A stretch of DNA of 64,000 nucleotides from Spongiivirga citrea (GCF_010671565.1 NZ_JAABOQ010000002.1:1-64000); one strand, 5' to 3'. Numbered from the stretch's first letter, positions 44,230-53,658 are shown. The notes: generated by a model from the letters alone, not told the origin. Made by a program: numbers and translations.

Positions 44230-44787
44230 ATGTGCAGTCCAGATAAGATATTAGATTCTTGGTTGGTTTTATCCTACAAAACAGGCAACAATAAGGCACT
44301 TGCATTATTGGTGAAACGGTGGCATAAGAAATTATGTCGTCAGGCTTTTTGGTACACCAAGGACATGGACAGCGCTAAGGACATCGCACAAGATTCATGG
44401 CAGGCAATTATCAATAATATCCATAGCCTTAAAAATGCGGATCAATTTGGTAGTTGGGCATTAACAATTGTTACCCGAAAGGCAATCGATTATAACAAGA
44501 AGCATAACAAATTAAATAGAAACTTTCAAGTTGAGGGAATAGCAGAAAATACCAGAGATCCTAATCAAATAAGCCTAGAAGATGATAAGCTTTTAAAAAT
44601 TAGAAAAGGACTAAGGCAACTGCAAGATGATAAAAGGCAGATATTGACGCTGTTTTATTTGGAAGGATATTCATTAAAAGAAATAAGTGCCATTTTGAAA
44701 ATGCCGATAGCTACAGTAAAAACAAGATTATTTAGAGCAAGAGAAAAATTAAAATCAATTATAAAAAATGCCAATTATGAAAAATGA
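44230..44787 (+). CDS. ECF-type RNA polymerase sigma factor
   Basis: The 185-residue protein is a sigma-70 of the extracytoplasmic-function group. Region 2 includes WYTKDMDSAKDIAQDSWQA (about 38-56), and region 4 includes YLEGYSLKEISAILKMP (about 138-154), a helix-turn-helix for the -35 element. The downstream gene overlaps its end and encodes a small membrane protein that may hold it at the membrane. The signal it answers is unknown. Confidence 0.9.
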   Translation: MCSPDKILDSWLVLSYKTGNNKALALLVKRWHKKLCRQAFWYTKDMDSAKDIAQDSWQAIINNIHSLKNADQFGSWALTIVTRKAIDYNKKHNKLNRNFQVEGIAENTRDPNQISLEDDKLLKIRKGLRQLQDDKRQILTLFYLEGYSLKEISAILKMPIATVKTRLFRAREKLKSIIKNANYEK

Positions 44788-45163
44788 TAAGGAAGAGATA
44801 GATAAGCTTATTAAACAAGCTTTAACCGAGGAGGAAGCTCAGTTTTATGACGAGTTAGATGAACAAAACTTAATTCAAAAGTTCGGAAATGTCCATAAAG
44901 GGAAAACCGGTTGGCTTGCAACAATTATGACTGTGTTTAACATCGCTGTAGCAGTGCTGTTAGTTTATTGTATTGTTCAGTTTTTAAATACGGAACAGAC
45001 TAACGAGTTAATTAAGTGGGCTGCTGCTGGTTTTTTATGTATGATTTTTATGTCGATGATCAAGCTGTACGTCTGGCTGCAAATGGATAAGAACGATATT
45101 TTAAGAGAGTTGAAGCGCCTAGAGCTTCAAGTGGCTTCTTTTTCTTCAAAGCAGAACAAGTGA
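44777..45163 (+). CDS. DUF6768-type membrane protein, probable sigma-factor partner
   Basis: The frame opens at 44768, but the ATG at 44777 (MKNDKEEIDKLIKQALTEEE) better matches the DUF6768 family, giving 128 residues. An N-terminal helical cytoplasmic part (about 1-45) carries EEAQFYDELDEQNL, then two membrane helices lie near 50-70 and 79-97. It overlaps the sigma gene by 11 bases. Such pairs usually act as sigma and anti-sigma; that is inferred from layout, as no ZAS zinc motif (HxxxCxxC) is seen. Confidence 0.75.
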   Translation: MKNDKEEIDKLIKQALTEEEAQFYDELDEQNLIQKFGNVHKGKTGWLATIMTVFNIAVAVLLVYCIVQFLNTEQTNELIKWAAAGFLCMIFMSMIKLYVWLQMDKNDILRELKRLELQVASFSSKQNK

Positions 45164-45235
45164 GTCTCAGAATATTTTATTAGCCTGATTATAATTAGTA
45201 ATTTGCGCTCCTCTAGGGATGATTTCTCTCCCACG

Positions 45236-45269
45236 CTGAATTTTCGTCTCGATACTCATCGAGATTCAG
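45236..45269. repeat. Hairpin before the ornithine aminotransferase gene
   Basis: TCTCGAT (45247-45253) and ATCGAGA (45258-45264) form a perfect stem with an ACTC loop. Outside it CTGAA (45236-45240) and TTCAG (45265-45269) also pair, across a 6-base bulge. No T-run follows, so it may be a leader structure rather than a terminator. Confidence 0.5.
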
Positions 45270-45325
45270 AAAGGATAAAGGTACAGTAGGAATGGTTATT
45301 TTATGAACTTAAAACATTAAATGAA

Positions 45326-46606
45326 ATGGCTGTTTTAGATCAAATTACTTCGCAAGAAGCTATTAACTTAGAAAATGAGCATGGTGCTCACAATTATCAT
45401 CCGCTTCCCGTGGTTTTAAGCAGAGGGGAAGGTGTGTATGTTTGGGATGTTGAAGGCAAGAAATACTTCGATTTTCTCTCTGCCTATTCCGCAGTAAACC
45501 AAGGACATTGCCATCCACGAATTGTTAATGCAATGACTGAGCAGGCAAAAACCCTGACATTAACTTCGCGTGCGTTTTACAATGACATGTTAGGTAGATT
45601 CGAAAAATTTGCTACCGAGACCTTTCACTTTGATAAGTTGCTTCCTATGAATACGGGTGCAGAAGCAGTAGAAACTGCCTTAAAACTATGCAGAAAGTGG
45701 GCTTATGAAGTAAAAGGTATTAACGAAAATGAAGCCGAGATTATTGTTTGTGAAAACAATTTTCACGGGAGAACAACAACAATTATCTCCTTTTCCAATG
45801 ATCCGGTAGCACGAAAAAACTTTGGCCCTTATACTAAAGGGTTTATTAAAATTGAATATGACAATTTAAAGGCTTTAGAAGATGCTTTGAATAGCAGTAA
45901 TAATATTGCTGGCTTTTTGGTAGAGCCAATTCAGGGTGAAGCAGGAGTATATGTACCAAGTGAAGGCTATTTAGCTGCCGCAAAAGCATTATGCGAAAGG
46001 CACAACGTCTTGTTTATAGCTGACGAAGTACAAACCGGAATTGCAAGAACTGGTCGATTATTAGCCACTTGTGGAAATTGTTCATGTGCCGATAAGCACT
46101 GTTCGGGAACACCAGAGATAAAGCCGGATATTTTAATATTAGGTAAAGCTTTATCTGGTGGTGCATATCCAGTTTCGGCTGTATTGGCAAATAATGACAT
46201 TATGAATGTTATAAAACCAGGTAATCACGGAAGTACTTTTGGCGGGAATCCAGTTGCAGCTGCCATTGGTATGGCCGCCTTGAGTGTTGTTAAAGACGAA
46301 AGTTTAGCTGAGAATGCTCAGCAATTAGGTGAATTGTTTAGAGCGGAATTATCTAAATACATTGAAACGAGCAATATCGTGAATGCCGTAAGAGGAAAAG
46401 GTCTTCTAAATGCGATCCTTATTAATGATACCGAAGAAAGTAGTACTGCCTGGGATATTTGTATGGCATTAAAGGAAAATGGATTGTTAGCAAAACCAAC
46501 ACATGGAAATATCATTCGTTTTGCACCACCTTTGGTGATGACCAAAGATGAGTTATTAGAATGTGTAAGTATTATTACAAGGACACTTAAAGCTTTTGAG
46601 AACTAA
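45326..46606 (+). CDS. rocD: Ornithine aminotransferase
   Basis: The enzyme moves the delta-amino group of ornithine to 2-oxoglutarate, linking arginine, proline and glutamate. The 426-residue protein is a class III PLP aminotransferase. The PLP lysine is K274 in [11 protein letters not shown], and [11 protein letters not shown] carries the conserved Asp. Between these lies a Cys-rich stretch with C249, C252, C254 and C259 ([11 protein letters not shown]), absent from the Bacillus and human enzymes as far as recalled. A strong terminator follows. Confidence 0.93.
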   Translation: MAVLDQITSQEAINLENEHGAHNYHPLPVVLSRGEGVYVWDVEGKKYFDFLSAYSAVNQGHCHPRIVNAMTEQAKTLTLTSRAFYNDMLGRFEKFATETFHFDKLLPMNTGAEAVETALKLCRKWAYEVKGINENEAEIIVCENNFHGRTTTIISFSNDPVARKNFGPYTKGFIKIEYDNLKALEDALNSSNNIAGFLVEPIQGEAGVYVPSEGYLAAAKALCERHNVLFIADEVQTGIARTGRLLATCGNCSCADKHCSGTPEIKPDILILGKALSGGAYPVSAVLANNDIMNVIKPGNHGSTFGGNPVAAAIGMAALSVVKDESLAENAQQLGELFRAELSKYIETSNIVNAVRGKGLLNAILINDTEESSTAWDICMALKENGLLAKPTHGNIIRFAPPLVMTKDELLECVSIITRTLKAFEN

Positions 46607-46630
46607 AATTTCACGATTTTTATACTAACA

Positions 46631-46657
46631 AAAAACCCGCCAATTGGCGGGTTTTTT
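46631..46657. terminator. Bidirectional terminator after rocD
   Basis: A perfect 10-bp stem (AAAACCCGCC and GGCGGGTTTT) with an AATT loop is flanked by A and T runs. It serves rocD and the convergent CCC-motif gene. Confidence 0.9.
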
Positions 46658-46678
46658 CTTGATAAAAGATTTTATTAT

Positions 46679-47005
46679 TTATTGGTCTACACCCCATTCT
46701 TCAAGAATCATTCGCTGTTGTTCTTGTAGTTCATCCCAACCAATGGTCGAAATTCTATAAATGGTCCAACCTAAATAAAGTATGTTGATAATTAAAGCAA
46801 TAAGCGCTATAATTTTAGCAGTCTTAATTTGATTATAATTATCGTAATTCTCTGGGTTTTCTTTATACTGTTTTTCAGCTTTGTTTGCTAAAAAGAAACC
46901 GATTCCTGCAGGAATAAATCCGATTCCGCCAATACAGCAACAAAGATATCCGAAAACCCCAAGAATTATACTTAGGACTCCATTAGGTAATTTTTGTTTT
47001 TCCAT
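46679..47005 (-). CDS. CCC-motif membrane protein
   Basis: The 108-residue protein has two or three membrane helices (about 10-40 and 60-82). YLCCCIGGIGFIPAGIGFFL (about 20-39) gives the three adjacent cysteines after which this flavobacterial family is named. The cysteines lie inside the membrane and may carry acyl groups or bind metal, which is untested. It follows the DUF2752 gene by 11 bases on the same strand, a frequent pairing. Confidence 0.8.
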   Translation of the reverse strand: MEKQKLPNGVLSIILGVFGYLCCCIGGIGFIPAGIGFFLANKAEKQYKENPENYDNYNQIKTAKIIALIALIINILYLGWTIYRISTIGWDELQEQQRMILEEWGVDQ

Positions 47006-47016
47006 AATTTAATTAT

Positions 47017-47319
47017 TTAGTGTGTGGTTATTTTAATAATATAACTAATGATGATTGTTGCCACGGTAATTGCGGCAGTAATAGTAATTATTTTAGTTGA
47101 ATATTTGAACTTAACGAAAATGTTGAGAATAATGAAGATCGTTAATAATAAAAGCCCATAAATTCCTGGATACATTTTGAATGCAGCGATAAACTCTCCT
47201 TCATAAATTAACGCAAGTGATCGCTGTATACCACAGCCCATACAGTCAAAGCCTAAATACTTTTTTGTAGAGCAGGGTAGCATGTATTTGTCAAGATCAC
47301 CGACCAAAAAAAGGTTCAT
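47017..47319 (-). CDS. DUF2752 family membrane protein
   Basis: The 100-residue protein matches DUF2752, with the conserved CMGCGIQRSLALIYEGEF (about 26-43). Two or three hydrophobic helices follow, at about 50-95. The family is a small membrane protein of unknown function and is often next to CCC-motif genes. The two cysteines lie just before the first helix. It diverges from the gene at 47387. Confidence 0.85.
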   Translation of the reverse strand: MNLFLVGDLDKYMLPCSTKKYLGFDCMGCGIQRSLALIYEGEFIAAFKMYPGIYGLLLLTIFIILNIFVKFKYSTKIITITAAITVATIIISYIIKITTH

Positions 47320-47350
47320 AAAGAGTCTAAGTTGCAGCTAAAAATAGTAT

Positions 47351-47358
47351 TATTTTTG
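47351..47358 (+). promoter_or_regulatory. -7 element upstream of the small membrane protein and Smr genes
   Basis: TATTTTTG is a full TAnnTTTG match 28 bases before the ATG at 47387. TTG at 47332-47334 is 16 bases upstream, slightly short for a -33 element. Confidence 0.5.
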
Positions 47359-47386
47359 TGAACCAAAGTTATTTTTATAAAAAAGC

Positions 47387-47623
47387 ATGAAGTATCCTAA
47401 ATATATTGATTACACCCTATTATTAGTAGGGGCTATTTTTCTACTTTTTGAACAAGCCAAAGACGAGGATGCCAATATTTATATTCTCATTGGTTCCCTG
47501 ATTGTTTTCATGTACGCTCTGTATCGAGTGACTAGTATTTGGACAAAAGCTAATCCGCGCAAAGCAAGGGAGGAATTTCCCTCTTTGGAAGATACTATTG
47601 AACAAGAAAAAGATGAGGACTAA
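47387..47623 (+). CDS. Small two-helix membrane protein, unknown
   Basis: The 78-residue protein is not recognised. Two hydrophobic helices (about 8-20 and 29-49) are joined by a short acidic turn (EQAKDEDAN). The C-terminus is acidic and polar and should lie in the cytoplasm. Its stop codon overlaps the ATG of the Smr gene (TAATG), so the two are translationally coupled. Confidence 0.65.
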   Translation: MKYPKYIDYTLLLVGAIFLLFEQAKDEDANIYILIGSLIVFMYALYRVTSIWTKANPRKAREEFPSLEDTIEQEKDED

Positions 47624-48168
47624 TGAAGTTTGTAGTTGGTGATCGGGTTGAAGCATTAGACGATGTAATTTCAGGTATCGTACAAAAGATAGATGGTAAT
47701 ACAGTTACTATTGAAACTGATGAAGGATTCCCAATGACACTTCAATCGCGCGAATTGATAAAAAAGCAAGAAGGAATTCAGGTATCTAATGCCCAAGTTG
47801 CTAGTATTAAAAAGGAGAAGGAAATACCAAAGAAGCCAAAATCCACAAAATCAAGACCTAAAGATCGTTCTATACCTGCAATGGAAGTTGATTTGCATAT
47901 TCATCAGCTCGTCGCGAATGAAGGAGGAATGGAACCTCATGATAAATTGACACTACAGCTCGATACGGCAAAACGCCAATTAGAATTTGCAATGAGAAAA
48001 CGAATACAGCGTATCGTTTTTATTCACGGGGTAGGCGAAGGAGTATTAAAATTAGAATTGCAGTACCTTTTTAAGCATTATGATAATGTCAAATTCTATG
48101 ATGCCGACTATCAGAAATACGGATTAGGTGCTACCGAAGTATATATTTATCAGAATGTAAAACCCTAA
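47623..48168 (+). CDS. Smr domain protein
   Basis: The 181-residue protein has an N-terminal beta-rich part (1-60, VGDRVEALDDVISGIVQKI) that looks like an SH3/KOW-like or DUF2027-type fold, a basic linker (about 62-85), and a C-terminal Smr domain with VDLHIHQL (about 90-97) and FIHGVGEGVLKLEL (about 129-142). Smr domains bind or nick branched DNA or RNA, and some act in ribosome rescue. The HGxGxG loop is intact. Its end overlaps the convergent lipoprotein gene by 4 bases. Confidence 0.82.
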   Translation: MKFVVGDRVEALDDVISGIVQKIDGNTVTIETDEGFPMTLQSRELIKKQEGIQVSNAQVASIKKEKEIPKKPKSTKSRPKDRSIPAMEVDLHIHQLVANEGGMEPHDKLTLQLDTAKRQLEFAMRKRIQRIVFIHGVGEGVLKLELQYLFKHYDNVKFYDADYQKYGLGATEVYIYQNVKP

Positions 48169-48692
48169 TTCTTCGTCGTTGTAGTTTCAGGAGCAGTAGT
48201 ACTAAAATTCCCGAAAAGGTAATCGGAATCTATTAACCGTTCGCCATTACCGTCATTTTCAAAAACAACACTTTTAAATCGTATTTCATGATCAAATTGT
48301 AGCGGGTTGGTTTCATTTTGTGTGGTAGTTACCTCAATGGTTCCGCTCAATGCATTTAATTCGCTTATAACTGAAGGCTCCGTAAGCGGTACTGCCGAAC
48401 AGAAATAAGTATTACTTACTGTTCCGCTGAAAATGCGAATATTCACATCAAAGTCATTTGCAGTTATTGTTCCTTCTCGAGGTTCATCTAAAACTGTTGT
48501 TTCATTTATTAAAAGACCAGCATCTAAAGTTAAAATAATGGCTTCGTCGCCATTAATAATAAATAAAACAGAGGTGTCATCATCACAGTTTTCAACCGAA
48601 TCAGGATTAAAATCTAACTCTTCAACCTCTAAATCCCCATCGTCACACGAAAACAGTATAAGTGCACTTAATAAAAAGAGTATTTTTTTCAT
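48165..48692 (-). CDS. Lipoprotein of unknown function
   Basis: The 175-residue protein has a lipoprotein signal with lipobox LILFSC (Cys 16) followed by Asp and Glu residues (DDGDLEVEELD). The mature part is acidic and predicted beta-rich, without known motifs. It is one of many flavobacterial surface lipoproteins. It converges on the Smr gene and overlaps its end by 4 bases. Confidence 0.65.
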   Translation of the reverse strand: MKKILFLLSALILFSCDDGDLEVEELDFNPDSVENCDDDTSVLFIINGDEAIILTLDAGLLINETTVLDEPREGTITANDFDVNIRIFSGTVSNTYFCSAVPLTEPSVISELNALSGTIEVTTTQNETNPLQFDHEIRFKSVVFENDGNGERLIDSDYLFGNFSTTAPETTTTKN

Positions 48693-48767
48693 TTTTAATA
48701 CTTGTTAGAGCAAATGTAATAGAAAAGTAAGGTAACGAAACACACATTAAGAATAATTTATTTGATT

Positions 48768-48775
48768 TACTTTTG
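48768..48775 (+). promoter_or_regulatory. -7 element of the cysteine desulfurase gene
   Basis: TACTTTTG fully matches TAnnTTTG, 20 bases before the GTG start at 48796. No clear -33 element is seen. Confidence 0.45.
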
Positions 48776-48795
48776 CGCTTATAAATTGTACTCCT

Positions 48796-49941
48796 GTGAA
48801 TGTATATTTAGATAATGCAGCGACAACCCAAGTACGGGGTGAGGTAATAGAAAAAATGCAAGAAGCACTTGCCCTTAGTTTCGGTAATCCTTCTTCCACA
48901 CATAGTTTTGGTCGTACATCAAAAACGATCATTGAAACTGCGCGCAAAACAATTGCTCAGTATTTAAATGCAAAACCTCAGGAAATTATTTTTACTTCGG
49001 GCGGGACGGAAGCGGATAATATGATTATGCAATGTGCAGTGCGGGACTTGGGAGTACAAACGATTATTACTTCGGAGGTAGAACATCACGCTGTTTTACA
49101 TACGGCAGAAGAGCTAGCTAAATTAGAGGGAATTACTTTAAAATTTGTAGACCTAAAGGATTGTGGTACGCCAGATAGTGATCATCTAGAAGCATTGTTG
49201 AAAGAAGATGATTCGAAAAAGTTGGTAAGCCTAATGCACGTGAATAATGAGGTAGGGAATATGATTGATATTAATGCTGTAGCCAATTTATGCAAACAGC
49301 ATAACGCATTATTCCACTCAGATACTGTGCAATCAATAGGGCATTTTAAACTCGATGTTGAAGAAACTCCAGTCGATTTTATGGCTGTTGCTGCTCATAA
49401 ATTCCATGGTCCAAAAGGAATTGGATTTGCATACATTCGAAGAAATTCTGGATTAAAACCTCTTATTTTTGGAGGCGCACAGGAGCGAGGTTTTCGAGCG
49501 GGCACGGAATCTGTGCATAATATTGTCGGTTGTGCTGAAGCAATTAAATTAGCTTATGATAATCTAGATGAAGAAAAGGCGTATGTGTCTGATCTTAAAA
49601 AATATTTCATCGATCAACTAAATTCAGAATTACCAGGTTGCACTTTTAATGGCAATAGCGAAGATTTTGAAAAAAGTACCTACACTTTAGTCAATGTTAA
49701 TTTGCCAGTGCCTGAAAATAAAGCATTAATGCTGCTATTTCATTTGGATATAAAAGGGATAGCTTGTTCAAAAGGTAGTGCTTGTCAATCAGGAAGTGCA
49801 TTGGGTAGTCATGTGCTTAACAAAATTCTATCTGATGACGAATTGAAGCGTCCGTCGGTTCGTTTTTCTTTTTCAAAATACAATACGAAAGAAGAGCTGG
49901 ATTACGTTATTAAGGAATTGAAGGAGTTTGCCAATAATTAG
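48796..49941 (+). CDS. Cysteine desulfurase (NifS/IscS family)
   Basis: The 381-residue PLP enzyme takes sulfur from cysteine for iron-sulfur clusters or thio-modified tRNA. The PLP lysine is K202 in AAHKFHGPKG, and the active Cys is C330 in SKGSACQSGS. The sequence opens VYLDNAATTQV, as in class I (NifS/IscS) enzymes. The start is GTG at 48796, as no in-frame ATG gives the conserved N-terminus. No iscU or sufE gene is beside it, so its exact pathway is open. Confidence 0.9.
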   Translation: MNVYLDNAATTQVRGEVIEKMQEALALSFGNPSSTHSFGRTSKTIIETARKTIAQYLNAKPQEIIFTSGGTEADNMIMQCAVRDLGVQTIITSEVEHHAVLHTAEELAKLEGITLKFVDLKDCGTPDSDHLEALLKEDDSKKLVSLMHVNNEVGNMIDINAVANLCKQHNALFHSDTVQSIGHFKLDVEETPVDFMAVAAHKFHGPKGIGFAYIRRNSGLKPLIFGGAQERGFRAGTESVHNIVGCAEAIKLAYDNLDEEKAYVSDLKKYFIDQLNSELPGCTFNGNSEDFEKSTYTLVNVNLPVPENKALMLLFHLDIKGIACSKGSACQSGSALGSHVLNKILSDDELKRPSVRFSFSKYNTKEELDYVIKELKEFANN

Positions 49942-50023
49942 CAAGAAATCTAATAAGATATCTTTAACAATTCTGAAAAACTTTTTATCCACCATAAATA
50001 CTGCAAAAAATGGTGAAATGAAC

Positions 50024-50031
50024 TAATTTTG
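50024..50031 (+). promoter_or_regulatory. -7 element of the cytochrome c assembly gene
   Basis: TAATTTTG fully matches TAnnTTTG, 28 bases before the ATG at 50060. The -33 element is unclear. Confidence 0.45.
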
Positions 50032-50059
50032 CACCAGTTTTACGCAAACGAACTACTTC

Positions 50060-53000
50060 ATGGAAAACGCCATTGCGAAAGTCTTATTCTCCACGAGATT
50101 AACTGCTGTTTTATTTATTGTTTTTGCCATTGCTATGGGGCTTGGCACCTTTGTTGAAAGCTGGTATAGCACCGAAACAGCCAGAGCTTGGATTTACAAT
50201 GCATGGTGGTTTGAGGCGATTATGATCTTTTTTGTTGTTAACTTTTTAGGCAATATTTTTAGATATCAACTGCATAAAAAAGAAAAATGGTCCATTTTGA
50301 CTATTCATCTTTCTTTTATTTTAATTCTTGTAGGAGCTTTTGTTACCCGCTACATTAGTTATGAAGGTGTGATGCCAATTCGTGAAGGCGAGGCATCGGA
50401 TTATATGCTTACCGAAAAGACCTATGCGACATTTTTTATTGATGGTGATATTGACGGGAAAGCAATGCGAAAAACACTTCAGGAAGATGTTTTGCTAACA
50501 CCAGAAACAAGTAATAATTTTAAATACGATAGCGATTTTAATGGCGTGCCCTTTACTATTGAAATGGTTGATTTTATTGATGGTGCAGAAGAAACACTTG
50601 TTGAGGCTGAAACAGGCAAGAATTACCTAAAAATTGTAGAGTCGAGCGGAGGAACACGACATGATCATTTTTTAGAAGAAGGACAAGTTACAAGTATTCA
50701 TAATATTTTATTTGCCTTAAATAATCCAACTAAAGGTGCAATTAATATTGATACTACTGGAGAAGAATATACGATTGATTCGCCTTTTGAAGGGGAATTT
50801 CTTCGTATGCGAGATCAGCTAAAGGGTAACTTAGTAAAAGATAGTATTCAGCCTTTACAACTTCGATCATTATACACTACTGCGGGAATGCAATTCGTTA
50901 TTCCCAATCTCCTGATAAAGGGAGTATATGATGTAGTTGACGTTCCTGAAAATGAAAATAAACCTGATGCTATTGTGGTCGATATTACATCAGGAAATGA
51001 GAAAAAACAACTTAAAGTATTAGGAGGTAAAGGTTTTAATCAACCACCAAAACAGACAATGGTTAACGGCTTAGAGTTTTATGCTACATATGGTTCTTTG
51101 CGAAAGCAATTGCCATTTAGCTTAAAACTAAACGATTTTATCGCTGAAAAATATCCTGGCACTGAGCAAAGCTATTCTTCATTTATGAGTAAGGTAACTG
51201 TTCAGGATACCGAGTCTTATGATTACGATATCTATATGAATCATGTTTTAGATCACGGGGGGTATCGGTTTTTTCAGGCTCAATTTGATCCAGATGAAAA
51301 AGGAACAATCTTATCAGTAAGTCATGATTTCTGGGGAACCTGGATAACCTATATTGGATATTTCTTGTTATACATTGGATTATTATGGGTCTTGTTTGAT
51401 CGTAAAGCTAGGGTTGCAGATCTCAATAGAATGCTTGCAAAAATAAAAGAAAAGAAAGCGGCATTAACCCTATTGTTCTTATTCGGACTAAGCTTTACTG
51501 TAAGTGCTCAAGAGCATGGACCTAATGATGGGCACGACCATTCTCAAGAACAAGAGGTTCGAGTTGAAAATGGAAATGTAGTTCAAGAAGAAAAGCCTGC
51601 GGATATTACAGCTCACAATCACTTCGCAAAGCCGGATACTAAGTTAACTACAGAACAGCTAGATTCAATAATCATTGCAAATGCTGTTAGTAAGGAGCAT
51701 GCTGCGAAGTTTGGAAAACTTGTAATTCAAGATTTGGGTGGCCGAATGAAACCAGCCAATACTTATTCCTCCGAGTTCTTGAGGAAGTTGAGTAAAAAAG
51801 ACGAGTATAAGGGATTGGATGCAAATCAAGTACTGATTTCCATGGTTGAAAATCCAGCAATTTGGTATAACATTCCATTGATAAAAATGAAATGGGAGAA
51901 CGATAGTATTCGTAAAATAATTGGTGTTGAGTCCATGGAAAATGCCACGTTTTTAGATTTCTTTAATGAAAAAGGTGAGTACAAACTATCACCATACCTT
52001 CAAGATGCCTATCGCGCAGCAGTACCAAATTCCTTTCAAAAAGGCTTTAAAGATGCTGATCAAAAACTTAGCCTTATTTCTTCAGCATTAGACGGTGAGG
52101 TTCTAAAACTATTCCCAGTACCAAATAGCCCAAATAATAAATGGGTTTCGTATCCAGAATTAAAGGAGTATTCTTTTAAAGATAAAGACTCGCTAATTGC
52201 ATACAAGGTACTACCGTCTTACTTTTTTACCCTTCGAGATGCCAGAAAAAATAATAACTACGAGGAGTCTGATCAACTGCTATCTATAGTAAAGGAATAT
52301 CAAAAAATGAGAGGTGCTGAGGTGATTCCTTCCGAAGAAAAAATTGAAGCAGAATACCTTTACAATAAATACAACATCTTTCAAAAACTCTATCGCTATT
52401 ATGCCGTGTTTGGCGTGTTAATGTTCATTTTCTTGATTGTTTACATTTTCAAAGAATCAAAAGGTATTAAGATTACATACAATGTTTTTAAAGTTGGTAT
52501 AGTATTGTTATTTGTCGCACATACAGCTGGTTTGATAGCACGTTGGTATATCTCAGGACACGCGCCTTGGAGTGATGCTTACGAGTCGATTCTTTATGTG
52601 GCGTGGGCAACAATGGGAATAGGCTTAATATTTATGAGAAAGTCCGATATGACGGTTGCGGCATCTGGTTTTGTTACAGCTTTATTACTATGGGTAGCCC
52701 ATCAAAGTTGGACAGATCCTGCAATTGCAAACCTCCAACCAGTACTTGATAGTTACTGGCTAATGATACACGTTGCTGTTATAGTGGCGAGCTACGGACC
52801 TTTTACCGTTGGGTTTATTCTCGGAACCGTCTCATTGCTATTGATGCTTTTGACCAATACCAAGAACAAAAAGAAAATGGATCTTAATATTAAGGAACTC
52901 ACCATTATTAATGAACTAGCTCTTACTGTTGGTCTAGTTATGCTTACCATCGGTAACTTTTTAGGCGGCCAATGGGCCAACGAGAGTTGGGGGCGTTATT

Positions 53001-53302
53001 GGGGTTGGGATCCTAAAGAAACATGGGCGCTAATAAGCATTATGATATATGCTTTCGTTATACATATGCGCTTAGTGCCAGGACTTCGCGGTCGATGGTT
53101 GTTTAATCTTATGGGCATAGCTGCATTCGGTAGTATTATGATGACTTACTTCGGAGTAAACTTTTACCTTTCTGGATTGCATTCCTATGCTAGTGGTGAA
53201 AAGATTGTCACACCATCATTTGTATATTATGCGGTTGCCGGAGTTGCAATTTTAGGTACGGCATCTTATTTTCCTTATAAAAAGTATTATAAGAAAAAAT
53301 AA
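50060..53302 (+). CDS. ccsA: Fused cytochrome c biogenesis protein (ResB-CcsA)
   Basis: The 1080-residue membrane protein carries heme across the inner membrane and attaches it to cytochromes c (system II). The N-terminal ResB-like part has helices near 9-32, 42-62, 73-95 and 433-455 with a large periplasmic domain between. A periplasmic region (about 480-755) includes a His-rich stretch, HGPNDGHDHSQEQE. The C-terminal CcsA part (about 765-1075) has the heme-handling motif WGRYWGWDPKETWALI. A ResB-CcsA fusion is usual in Bacteroidota. It converges on the M15 gene with a 2-base gap. Confidence 0.92.
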   Translation: MENAIAKVLFSTRLTAVLFIVFAIAMGLGTFVESWYSTETARAWIYNAWWFEAIMIFFVVNFLGNIFRYQLHKKEKWSILTIHLSFILILVGAFVTRYISYEGVMPIREGEASDYMLTEKTYATFFIDGDIDGKAMRKTLQEDVLLTPETSNNFKYDSDFNGVPFTIEMVDFIDGAEETLVEAETGKNYLKIVESSGGTRHDHFLEEGQVTSIHNILFALNNPTKGAINIDTTGEEYTIDSPFEGEFLRMRDQLKGNLVKDSIQPLQLRSLYTTAGMQFVIPNLLIKGVYDVVDVPENENKPDAIVVDITSGNEKKQLKVLGGKGFNQPPKQTMVNGLEFYATYGSLRKQLPFSLKLNDFIAEKYPGTEQSYSSFMSKVTVQDTESYDYDIYMNHVLDHGGYRFFQAQFDPDEKGTILSVSHDFWGTWITYIGYFLLYIGLLWVLFDRKARVADLNRMLAKIKEKKAALTLLFLFGLSFTVSAQEHGPNDGHDHSQEQEVRVENGNVVQEEKPADITAHNHFAKPDTKLTTEQLDSIIIANAVSKEHAAKFGKLVIQDLGGRMKPANTYSSEFLRKLSKKDEYKGLDANQVLISMVENPAIWYNIPLIKMKWENDSIRKIIGVESMENATFLDFFNEKGEYKLSPYLQDAYRAAVPNSFQKGFKDADQKLSLISSALDGEVLKLFPVPNSPNNKWVSYPELKEYSFKDKDSLIAYKVLPSYFFTLRDARKNNNYEESDQLLSIVKEYQKMRGAEVIPSEEKIEAEYLYNKYNIFQKLYRYYAVFGVLMFIFLIVYIFKESKGIKITYNVFKVGIVLLFVAHTAGLIARWYISGHAPWSDAYESILYVAWATMGIGLIFMRKSDMTVAASGFVTALLLWVAHQSWTDPAIANLQPVLDSYWLMIHVAVIVASYGPFTVGFILGTVSLLLMLLTNTKNKKKMDLNIKELTIINELALTVGLVMLTIGNFLGGQWANESWGRYWGWDPKETWALISIMIYAFVIHMRLVPGLRGRWLFNLMGIAAFGSIMMTYFGVNFYLSGLHSYASGEKIVTPSFVYYAVAGVAILGTASYFPYKKYYKKK

Positions 53303-53304
53303 GA

Positions 53305-53658
53305 TTAATACATCCAAATTACATTTTGCACCTTCTGGTCATCGGCGTCAATATGAATAAACCGATCGGATATTCCGATTCTTGTAAAACCTACGGCTAT
53401 CGCAGCATTAATAATAATTGATCTGGTTTTACTGTCTTTGCACCGTAGATCAACCGCTACACCTTTGGTATGACTCGAGCCGTTCACACCACCAACCCTT
53501 TTGTTATGTGCTCTGGTCCGATAGCCCGAAGTAATGATAAATGGAATTTTTGCTTGTTCTCGGGCAGCTATTAACATCTTAAGAAAATGTGGTTTCATTT
53601 TTGCTCCGCTGCCAGGTTTGTCTGGTGAGTCGAACTCTTCTTGCTTGAAAAACTTCAT
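53305..53658 (-). CDS. M15-family peptidase (D-Ala-D-Ala carboxypeptidase type)
   Basis: The 117-residue protein matches the peptidase M15_3 domain, a zinc peptidase of cell-wall peptides. SGYRTRAHNKRVGG (about 44-57) and SSHTKGVAVDLRC (about 61-73) give the SxHxxGxAxD zinc motif, with His and Asp ligands; HIDAD near residue 107 gives the third ligand. There is no signal peptide, so it may act inside or be released by lysis, as phage-type endolysin relatives do. It is a single gene. Confidence 0.87.
   Translation of the reverse strand: MKFFKQEEFDSPDKPGSGAKMKPHFLKMLIAAREQAKIPFIITSGYRTRAHNKRVGGVNGSSHTKGVAVDLRCKDSKTRSIIINAAIAVGFTRIGISDRFIHIDADDQKVQNVIWMY

Noticed and set aside
53305-53658. M15 peptidase as a sign of a prophage endolysin
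   Set aside because: No phage structural, holin or integrase genes are near, and the family is common in flavobacterial chromosomes.
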